Shown here: one piece after another, positions 9,917 through 20,984 of the stretch | How positions within the stretch are numbered: the first letter of the stretch is position 1 | How the letters are laid out: every line of letters starts with the position of its first letter | Source of the DNA: Haematococcus lacustris | Lineage: Eukaryota; Chlorophyta; Chlorophyceae; Chlamydomonadales; Haematococcaceae | Length of the DNA: 64,000 nt | NCBI GenBank assembly: GCA_030144725.1 | Contig: JASKMD010000021.1 | Location: 3,040,277 to 3,104,276 of the forward strand | Direction of reading: 5' to 3' | Notes under the pieces: generated by a model | What the model was told of the DNA's origin: nothing | The model's input: only the letters and a program-made list of their open reading frames with translations | Databases searched by the model: none | Position numbers and translations under genes: made by a program

Positions 9917-12900
9917 ATGAGCGGGCGTGGAACCAGCAGCGGTAGCAGTAGAGGCAGAGGGCGTGAAGCAGCAGGCGGGCGTCACGGCGGATCAGCGCAT
10001 CCAGACGCACAGCAAAACAGGCAGAGGTATTGTCGGGGTGCACGGGCGCGGCGACTGCGCTGTTGACTCAGCCACTGGCGAGCCGCGATGCAGGTCAAAG
10101 GAGAACGGGGCGTTGCCCCCTTCTAATGGCGCCAGTCCTGGGACTGACCAGGCGGCACCAGCAAAGCCAGCAGCAGGTGCGTGCAGCGACAACCCAGCAG
10201 CTGCTGCAGGACCGTGCACCCCTGCTGACGACGCAAGAAGCGTGCACAGGGGGCTGGGGCAAGGGCCCGTCTTTTGCGGCGGTGCTCACAAAGGCTGTGG
10301 AACCAGTAAAGAATGTGGATGCGAAGCCTGCTCCGGTAGCTAGTCGCCCAGGAGGTGAGGTTGCGGTCGCGGTAGCTGCCCGTGGGCATCTGGTCTTCAT
10401 TCGTCAAGAGCCTATGCATGCAGACGCAGCGAAGCCGTCAGAGAAGGCGTCCGAAGGCAGCGTCACAGAGCCGAGTATCCAGTTTGGGACCTTAAACACG
10501 GGAGCGGTGCAGGAGAACAAGCCGCCAGCCAAGGACAAGGTGCGCGGATCGGCGATCTGGCACAGCACGCCTGCTTGTTCTCTACAGAGCGGGCCAGTAC
10601 CTGGCGTGGTCAAGGACACGTAGTAGCAGCAGCGCAGCCCGAGACCAGCCAGCGTGAGAAGCTGACTTTGCTCCTGACTCGGTGCTTTTGTCCCTGACTA
10701 CTCATGCTGACTATCCAAGCTACAGTAGCCCGGGTGTTCTACTGCAGCTGCAGCTGTGGCCGCATGCTCACATCACATGTGTGCTGCCCGTGCCGCAGGC
10801 TAGCTTCCAGTCACCAGGTCTGGCGGGTGCCTACCAGCGGACTGCCTCCGCCCCCCCGGGCCCCTCCCCAGCAGCTTTCCGTGACCCCAACTTCATCCCA
10901 GAGAAGGCTAGCCGCATGTCAGGCGGACCCCGTGGCCCCCCCCATGGGCCCCCCCATGGCACCCCTCATGCAGCTGGGGCTGGGGCTGGCCGCCACCATG
11001 GTGGGCCCCACCATCACCACCACCACCACCACCACCCAGGTCAGCATGGAGGCCCATTTCATTCTGGCAACGGTCCTCGCCGGGGGCAGGGGCCCCCAGG
11101 ATCTGGTGGACCCCCCCACCCAGCAGCAGCAGCAGGCCACTCTGGTCCTGATCTGGCAGCAGGGGGAGTGGGCGGCGCAGCAGCTGCTAGGCAGCAGCAG
11201 GCAGCAGGAGGTGCTGGAGCAGCTGTGCCAGCCGTGCCAGGGGTACTCCAAGCAGCTGCTGCTGTGGCAGCAGGAGTGGGCCCTGAGGAAGCTGGCTTAC
11301 CGGGCCCCCCTGTGACCTCCCAGGTGACAGCAACAGCGCCAGCGCTGGGGGGCGCCACAGGCGAGAAGGTCCTTGCTGACGACCAGCGTGAAGTAGTGGT
11401 ATCATGGACAGGTGACAAGGAGTCAAATAAGCCTCCCGCACCCATCCCCCCCCCCCACCCCCCCTGCTGTCGTCCCGGTCCATCCATCACCCGCCTCAGC
11501 AGCTTCAGCAGCTGAGGCAGAGCCCTCCCCAGCACCTGCCCAGCAGGCCCTGCCACCTGGGGGAGGGGACGCCACCGCTGAGACTACCCCAGCGGCGCAG
11601 TCAGACAGTAGCCCCGTGCCTCCCGTGCTGACCCCAGCCACTCAGCCTAGCCAAGCACCTCCTGGGCCCAGCCAGGCCGGTCCAGCTATGAGCCTCACCA
11701 CAGTTCCAGCATCCCCGCAGGACAGCTCGGTGACCCTCCCCCCCGCCCCCCTGGCCCCACCCACCGCCCTCCCTCAGGTTGTCCCGACCCTGACCCAGCC
11801 CACAGCAGGGCCCCCACACCCCATGGCAGCAGCTGGGGCCGCACCTGCTGCTGCGCCTGCCATGCAGGTGATGCCCCACCCCACCCCCACCCCCACCCCC
11901 GCACCTGCCCCCCTGCAGGCTCAGGGTGGTGGGCGGGGCCCTGGCTATGGGCAGCAGCACCCCTCTGCTGCCAGCGCCTCATCAGGCCGCACAGGGGGCT
12001 CCCACCCCCCACCCCCCAACCCTGCTGGCAGTAATGGCTACTCTCACTCTCACGCTCACACCCCAGGGGCCCACCAGGGCATGGGCTACCAGGGCGGTCA
12101 CCGCGGGTCAGGCCCACGAGGAGGAGGAGGAGGAGGAGATCAGTACATGGGGGCACCCCCCGGTGGCCCTCCCCCGCAGCAGCACCACCCTAATCATGGC
12201 CCCGCACCCCTCCCCTCACAGCAGCAGCAGCAGCAACACCAGTACCACCCCCGCGCGGGCCCGGCCATGGGCATGGGGCCAAGCCAATACCACCAGCAGC
12301 AGCCACAGCAGCAGGGGGGGTACCCAGGCGCCCCCCCAGGGGGGTACCCCATGCTGGCCCCCAGCTTCCATGGGGCCACCGGGTATGTGATGCAGCCCGC
12401 CATGGGGATGATGGGGCCGGGGCCGTACTCCGGGCAAGCCATCTACACCACAGGCGGTCAGTACGGCCCAGCAGGCATGGCTGCCCACCTGGGCCCCCCC
12501 CCCTTCCACTACCACCAGCCTCAGCAGCTCCCCCCTGCCCCTGGGGGCCAGATGGCCTTTGCGCCTGCCAACATGCACCCCTCCATGGGCCCTCCCATGC
12601 ATGGCCAGCAGCTGCAGGGGATGCCCAACACCATGCCACAGCTGCAGGTCAGCGGGGGGGCGGCCATGCCCATGGGCATGGCCATGACCCATATCAACCC
12701 TGCTGGCGTCGGTGGCGTGGGGGGAGGTGTGGGATTAGGAGGGAACCCCCCACCCCCACCCCCTGGCACTCACCCCCCCCCCCTCGCTGGTCACACCCAG
12801 GGGTCACACTCAGGCCATGGGGTCACACATGAAGCGCATATGGGAGGAGGGCCAGGTGGTGGGGCAGGTCTGGTGGTAGGCTCTGCTCCTGGGGGGATGG

Positions 12901-15521
12901 GGGTCCCCCTGCCAATGGCTGGCATGGGCCTGGCGGTCCACATGGTACCAGGAGACCCCAGCACTGCCCCCCAGCACACTGCTGCCGCAGCTGCCCCCCA
13001 CGCCGCTTTGTCTGGCACAGCCATTACCACTGGTGCAGCAGCAGCAGGGGGGGGGGCTCATGCCAGCAGCAACTTGAGCGATGGTGGGTCTCTTGCTTCC
13101 CGCAGCAGCTCTGGGGCACCTGGAGCAGCAGCAGCAGCGGCAGGGGGAGGGGCGCAGGGGGTCCACCCAGGGGCTGACACCGCGCCTGCTGCCCCAGTGC
13201 CAGGCTCTAGTCTGCCTGGGGCTCAGCACAGTGCCTACCACCACCACCCACCCCTCCCCCACCAGCAGCAGCACCACCCACAGTATCAGCAGCAGCAGTA
13301 TCAGCAGCAGCAGCAGCAGCAGGGGGGTGGGAGCCATCGTGGGGGACCCCCCGGTGGGATGGGGATGCGTCATGGCCCCCCCGCTGGCCTGCCTGCTGCC
13401 ACGCCTCCCCCGGCCCCGGCCCCGGCATCGCCCGCAGTGCAGCGGAAGGCGCTGGTGATCAAGAACCCCTCCACCAAGGAGGCCATCGACCTGCCCAGCC
13501 ACTCCCCAGCAGCGGCGGCAGCAGCGGGCCCAGGGCTGCGCGCACCAGGCAGTGCGGGCTCCTCTGGCGGTGGGTCGGGCAGGTGCAGGCCAGAGGGGGG
13601 GGGCAGGCCAGGTCGTGGTAGACGTAGCCAAACTGGGTTGGGCAGGTGCAGGCCAGAGGGGGGAGGGCAGGCCAGAGGGGGGGGGGCCAGGCCAGGTCGT
13701 GGTATGCGTGGCCAAACTGGGTTGGGCTGGACATGTTGGGCACCAGGTTGCGAGGCTGTGACGGTAGGGTCAGCAGGGTGGCTGCCATTTCACAGTTTGC
13801 TGTGCGGCGTGGGCCGAGTTGCTGGACCTCCTCCCCCGGGATGTCCTGTGCCAGGGATCAAGTCGAGGCCAGTGGGGCATGTCAAGAACATGCGTCTTGG
13901 TGACATATCAAGACAAACGAACAGCACATGTCAAGGATGTTGCCCCTGAATTGAAGCACTGCCAAGGCCTGGCATGCCCCTCCCCCTTGTTCTGCACACG
14001 CAACATCAGAGAACTCTAACTCTGCTTAGAGCCTGACACATGAACCTGGCCTCGAGACCAGTGACTGCACGTGCCAAGGATGTTTCCCATGTAGTGAAGC
14101 ACTGCCCAGGCCTGACACGCAAACCTGGTCTCAGAAAACCTGCTCTAACCCTGCCTGCCTGACTGGTTGGACCGTACTATGCCACCTAGCCTGACCTGCC
14201 CACCTACCTTGCCTGCCTTCCTGCTTGCCCCCCACTCCACCTGACCCCTGCCCTGCCTTGCCCCCTGCCTTGCCCCCTGCCTTGCCCCCAGGAGGTGTGG
14301 TGAGGTCCCCCCCCCCAGCCGTCCCCCCCCCTGGGTCAGCAGCGCGCACCATCAAGCCCCCCACTCCAGAAGCAGCAGCCAAGCTCCACCACAGAGGCAC
14401 TGACCTGCATGCCGCTGCCACCCTGGCAGCTGCTGCTGCTGCCGCTGCTGCTGCTGCTGCTACCACTACTGCCGCCTCCGCCCCTGCCCCTGCCCCTGCA
14501 CCCCCCTCCCCCGCTGCTGCTGCCACTGTAGCTACTCCCTCAAGCACAGCATCCCCCACCCAGGCAGCCCCTGCCCCTGCACCTGCACCTGCCCCAGTGG
14601 CAGCACCTGCTGCCGTTCCCACCCCAAGCCCTGATCTGGCTGCGACTACGCCAGCTGCTAGGCAGCCCTCCCCAGCTGTTGACCAAGCACTGGCAGCAGC
14701 ACCAGCAGCCGAGGCAGTGGCAGTGGCGGTGGATGCTGCCCCTGCCCCTGCCCCTGCCCCTGCCCCTGCCCCTGCTGCTGCCGCTGCTCCTGCTCCTGCA
14801 CCACCCGCAGCCGCTGAGACAGCAGCAGCCACAGAGAGCTGCGTGAAGGAGACCACCCCTGCCTCACCTGCCAGCGGGGCTGAGGCTGCAGGCGCGGAGC
14901 CAGCCCAGCCCAATGGGGTGCCTGCCGCCCCTCCATCACCATCACCGTCACCACCAGCTGATGTGGCCACTCCAGCATCAGCAGCGGAGGATGCAGGCCC
15001 GACAGCCACGCCTCTGCCTCTGATCACGGATGAGGCCAGCAAGGCAGCGGTGGCTGTTCCAGACACCCCGCCAGCCCCCACCCCCGCTGCTGATCCTGCA
15101 GCACCCACCCCCCCTGCCGCCCCTGCCGCCCCTGCCGCCCCTGGGGTGGAGGAGCACCTTGCTGTAGCCACTCAGGTCCTAGAGCCCAGCCACTCAGCAG
15201 CTGCAGAGCCAAGTGAGAGTGTGACGCCAGAGAAGAGTGAGGCGGCAGGTGGCCACGGTCCAGGCAGCCAGGCCAGCACAGCTGCAGCAGATGAGCCGCC
15301 CGCTGCTGCTGCTGCAGTGGTGGAACAGCAGGCAGTGAAGGAGGACAGCACAGGGGAGGTGCAGGCAGCAGGGGAGCCTGAGGTGGTGGAGGCTGGGGTG
15401 GAGGGGTTGCAGGGGTCCGCTGCCAACGGGCCACCAGGGGCAGAGGGGAAGAGGGAGGCAGAGGGGGAGGTCAGCGTGTCAGCAGAGCAGCAACAAAAGG
15501 ATGAGCCGCAGGCAGTGGCCT

Positions 15522-15564
<43 letters not shown>

Positions 15565-18500
15565 GGGTCAGGAGGTGCAGGAGCCCACAGCAGCAGCATC
15601 TGCTGCAGAGCAAGGGTCCCTGGCCGCCGCTGCTGCTGGCAGTGTGGCAGACGGTGGCAGTCAGGCAGCTGACAAGGAGGCAGGGGCAGCAGCAGCAGCA
15701 GCAGCAGGGAGTCCAGCTGCACCCCCCACTGACCCCCTGGCCGCTGGCCCCACCCCGGAGGCCCTGGCCCTGGTGGGGGTGGAGGCTGACGCCACACTGG
15801 CTGCTCAGCCGGAGGTCTCCCCTGACCGCAGCCCCAGCCCCTCAGCTGCGACCCAGCCAGCCCCCACCCCCACCTCCACCTCCACCTCCACCCCGGCGCC
15901 TGCTCCCAGTAAGCCGGGTGTGGCTGCGGCAGAGAAGGAGGCTGCTGCTCCAACAGCGGCGGCGGCTGCTGCGGCGGCGGCGGTGGCTTCAGGCCCTGCT
16001 GCTGGCCCTGCAGCTGCGGCCCTGAAGGGCAAGCGCAGTGTGAAGGAGCTGTGCAAGGCTGCAGACCAAAAGGACGTGCAGGTGAGGCAGGCCAGACTGG
16101 ACACTGCAGGACAGGGGGCGGTGGAGGGGGCAGGGGCAGGGGCAAGGGGGGGGGGGGCAGGGGCAGGGGCAAGGGGGGGGGGGGCAGGGGCAGGGGCAAG
16201 GGGGGGGGGGGCAGGGGCAGGGGCAAGGGGGGGGGGGGCAGGGGCAGGGGCAAGGGGGGGGGGGGCAGGGGCAGGGGCAAGGTGGGGGGGGGCAGGGGCA
16301 GGGGCAAGGGGGGGGGGGGGCAGGGGCAGGGGCAAGGGGGGGGGGGGGCAGGGGCAGGGGCAAGGGGGGGGGGGAGCAGGGGCCACTGCATGTCCTCACC
16401 CGTTCTGAACTCCGTACTGCCCCTCTGCACTTTGGGGTGGGTGGTATGGCGCTGCAGGAAAAATCACTGCACTGCATGCTACAGTCCAGTACAAGTTGGT
16501 ACATAGCACAGCACTGCCTGCTTCAGCGTGATGCAACCCTCTACCTAGTGCCGTGTGAAGTGACATGGTCGGGGCAAGCTGCTGCTGCATCATCGCCTTG
16601 AGCCGCCCTTGCCCACCTGGCCCCTCCCCCCCCCACGCTTTCCACAGGTCAAGAGCTTGTTGGACCCCTTCGCCAAGCCCCCACCCCCCTCCGCCGCCGC
16701 CCCTGCCGCCCCGCCCGCCCCCGCCCCCGCCCCGCCTCCAAAGCCTGCTCGCGCTAGTGGCCCTGCTTCCAAGAGCACCTCCCCCGAGCGCCCCCCCCCA
16801 CCCCCTCCTGTGTCTGACAACTGGGAGGAGGAGGGGGCGGTCAGCGCAGGCCTGCTGGGGGGGGGCGTGGAGGCAGGTCCAGGGGGCAGGGATGCTCAGG
16901 ATGGGATCAAGATCTACAGCCGCGACTTCATGAAGACGCTGGGAGCCAAGCCGCAGTGCTTGGCCAGGCCAGGTGGGACAGGGCAGGGTGGGGGAGGGGG
17001 AGGGGGAGGGGGAGGGGGAGGGGGAGGGGGAGGGGGAGGGGGAGGGGGAGGGGGAGGGGGAGGGGGAGGGGGAGGGGGAGGGGGAGGGGGAGGGGGAGGG
17101 GTGCGCAGCGCTCAGGGCCTGGGGCTGCTCTAGGCCTGATTTGGCCAAGTGAGGTGGCACATGGCATGTGGGTGCAGATGCTGCTTTAGGCAAGCTTGGT
17201 GGCAGTGCTTGCGCCATGTGATCTCACACACACATACACACATGTCAAGGTGCATCGGGCATGTGACCTACCCTTAATGGCCACCAACCTTGTCAACATA
17301 ACCCGACCCGACCTGACCTGACCCAATCTGACTCGACCCGCCCTGACCCTTCGACCCCACTACCCTCTGACTAACCATCTGGCTCACCCCCTGACCCACA
17401 CGCTGCACACATGCCCCATCACTGCCCTGCTCCCCCACCCTTCTCCCCCCCTGCTCTATGTTTTGCAGATTTCCACAAAGATTTTGCATCCTGCCAAGCC
17501 TGCGTCATTGAAGTCATCCGCAAGGAGCCCCTGCCCTTCAGCGCGACCGACAGCCTGGGGGTGGGCGGGGCGCTGCGCATGCACGGCCCCCGCATGGGCC
17601 TGCCTCCTGGCATGGGCCCCGCTGGCCCAGGGGCGATGGGGGGACCCCCCGGAGGTGGTGGCCCCCAGTGGGGCGACCGCAGGCAGGCTGGGCCCATGGA
17701 CCCCCGGTTCCAGGTGTGTCCGGGTGTGACGCAGGTGTGAGAGGGAGTGAGAAGGAGTGAGAGGTGGTTAGGCAGGGTGGCAGGCTGCAAGGTGCATGAA
17801 GACACCCTCCTGAACTCCCTGCCTCATCCTCCCACCTCCACCCACCCTCCTGGCTGTTGACAACCCCTCACTGGCTCACCCTGCTGCTCACCGCGTCCCT
17901 GCCCCTCTGGACCCCCACCCTGCAGGGATGGCTGCTCCCGCTTGCTTTCCCTCTCATTGCCTTTGAAACCATTTCAGGCTGTTATCCCACCACCAGTTGC
18001 TGCCTGCCGGAGCTGCTACTGACCTTTGCCACCACCTGCCCCTGTGCAGGACGCGCGTGGAGGGCGGGGTGGGGTCACTGGCCCCCCTGGCCCTGGAGCA
18101 CGTGGCGCAGTTGGCACGCGTGGCGGGGGCATGGACGACAAGCAATGGGAGCGGCGCGGGCCGGGTGCCGCCGGTGGCATGGCCGCAGGCGGTCGTGGTG
18201 GGTCTGGGGGGCGTGGCGGCGGCATCGGGTCCCTGCACCGTGCAGAGAGTCGGTTTGTGATTGGGGCGGTGCGCGGGGATGACCCGGTGGAGGAGAAGAA
18301 GCAGAAGGAGATCCTGGCGACGCTGAACAAGGTCACGCCCAACACCCTGGAGAAGCTGACGGACCATGTGGGTGGACAAGGGGCCCTGGGGGGGGCTAGG
18401 GTGGGGGATGGGCGATGTGGGTGGCTGAGTGGCTATGCCACTGCCTGGGGGGGTGGGGGCGGGGGAGGGGACGCACTGTGTGCGTGAGTGGCCTCAGAGC

Positions 18501-20927
18501 CCCCTCTGCGCCACCTTGAACTTCTGTTTGGGCTCTTTATAGGGCTGGCTGCCTCCATAGCAGGACAGGCGTAGGGCGGCACACGCCTTGCTGGCGGAGT
18601 GCTCTGCCACTGCCTGGGTCCGGGGGCGGGGTAGGGGAAAGCCTGGCTCACCTGTGTGTCCAGCCTGGGGAGGTTTTGATGTGCGGGGCTGGAAGTGATG
18701 CCGAGTGAGTGAGATCAGCAGCTGGGAGTGTGAGGGCGTGTGAGAGTCTGTAGTAGGACCCATCTCACTGTCATTTTCCTCAAGGCCTTTTTTCCACAAG
18801 GCCTGAGGACGAGTGGTGTCGTCCCCTTGGAGCCGTGAGCCACAGTTGCTCTGCTGTTGCTGTGGGCCACCACTGTGGCTGCACACCCTGCGGCTGACCT
18901 GCTGCGTGTGGGGCGAGGGTGGCTGCAGATCATCAATGACGTGAAGCTGGAGGACCAGGTGACGCTGGAGGGGCTGATTGACAAGATCTTTGACAAGGCG
19001 CTCACTGATACCCACTTCAGCGAGATGTACTCAACCATGTGCCACAGAGTGTCAGTCAATGAAAAGACGCCCAAGGTGGGGTGGGGCCAGGCAGGGCAGA
19101 GGCAGAGGCAGAGGCAGGGTTGGGCGAAGGCATGGCTGGTGGCAGTGGGGAAGGAGACGAGCACATAGGGTTAGTGAAGGGTTTTAGTGGTATGATGTGG
19201 GGAGGTTGGGTCTGTTAGGGCAGATAAGGGATGGGAAGGGAAGGGATGTGGTGGTGATGTGGGCAATGCGTTGCTGGCAGCAGAGCTGGAAGCAGGTCCA
19301 TGCTACAGTCCTAGGCAGCGCCCCTCAGCAAGCACCTGCTTACGCTCTGCTGCAGAATGCTCAACCCTCAGCTTGATGTCCTGCTCTGATGACCTGCTGG
19401 GTGGCCTGACTACAGTCGTGGCTGTCCCTCACACCGTGTGATGATGGGATGATGATGTGCCTCGACCGCAGTTCCCTAACCCAGATGGCGGCAAGGACAT
19501 CGACTTCCGCCGCCTGCTGCTCAACAAGTGCCAGGTCAGCCAGAAAGCCCTGCGATGCCCTGTGATGCCCTGTTGTCGCTCCTCCTTTCACCCACACCAC
19601 CCAGCTTTGCCCAGCCTCTCCAGCCCCTGCCTCCTACACCTACCCCTGACCTGGTGTTAGGCCAGCTGCATGCCAGCAACGCCTTCTCTTGAAACCTTGC
19701 AACTGCACTCAACGCATGTTCTGGCTCTGGCAGCAGCCCCTTCAGCACTCTGCATGGATGCATGGATGCATGGATGACCCTGTGGCCACCTGTGTCTGGG
19801 GCCTATGTCTTTGCACTTCTCAGCCAGCTGCTTCCACCCGCCTGGTCCCCATTGCAAACTGCCCGTTTAACCGCGGATGTCTCCATTCCCTATCTTTCAC
19901 CCATGTCCGTGAGCTTCTCTCACCCGGACCCCTCCCTGGCCTTGGCCCAGACTCCCACTCACACCCTCTCTACTCCCTGCCCCCCCACCCTGCTCTGTGA
20001 GCTGCTCCCACCTGATCTTCCCGCTTGACCAACGCCCCACAGGTGGAGTTTGAGCAGGGCTGCCAGGCAATGGACAGTGTGAGCACCCAGGAGAAGGAGC
20101 AGGGTCTGGCAGCGGGCGCAGCCCTGCCTGCTGAGGAGGGGGAGGCGGACAAGGCAGCAGAGGTATGTGATTGGGGCTGGACGCAGGGCTGGGGCTGGGG
20201 GTAAGGGGATAGGCTTGGTTAGGGCTGGGGTTGGGGGCTGGGGTGCAGGGTGCAGGGTGAAGGTTGGGGGTGAGGTCAGCGCGCACTTGCTAAAGCTTAT
20301 GTGAAGTGCATTGGCCCCGCCCTTGTCTGTTCTCCTGCTCATGCCACAGCTTGATTCCATCAGGCAGGCAGGCAGGCAGGCAGGTGGGTGGGCGGGCGGG
20401 CGGGCGGCTGCAGCATGCTATTGTAGGCCTCCTTGTCTGCGTCTACTGTCTGACCTCCATTGTTGGACTGGCTGCAGGGCAAGGAGGAGGTTGAGCTGCC
20501 GCAGCCTGCAGTGGAGGCCAAGCCCCTGACAGCCAACCAACTCCTGCAGCAGAACCGGGCAGCAAGGAGGCGCATGTTGGGCAACATCTTGTTTGTGGGC
20601 AACCTGTTCAAGATCAGCCTGATCACCGAGCGGTGAGCGACAAGGCGCAGCGGGCCTACGGCTACATCCTCTTTCCTGCTCCCTGCCCTCCCCCCCTTTG
20701 CCCCATGCCTCTGTTATTACATGACATGCCCTATGCCTCGTACATGAGATGCTCCATGCCCCATGCCTCTATTGTCACATGACATGCCTCTTCATCAGCA
20801 TTGCTGTAGCACTCATACTAGACTAAGCCACAAGTGGGGCAAGGTGTAACAGGTTCACACCCTTTTACCAAACTGTATAAGATCCCAAACTAAAGATGCA
20901 ACAAATAATAATTAGCTGAAGTTGAGG

Positions 20928-20984
<57 letters not shown>

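Noticed and set aside
16051..16506. Gly/Arg-rich frames across eIF4G intron 5, and matching proline frames on minus
   Set aside because: Products of the G-rich minisatellite; the intron is flanked by good splice sites and domain continuity.
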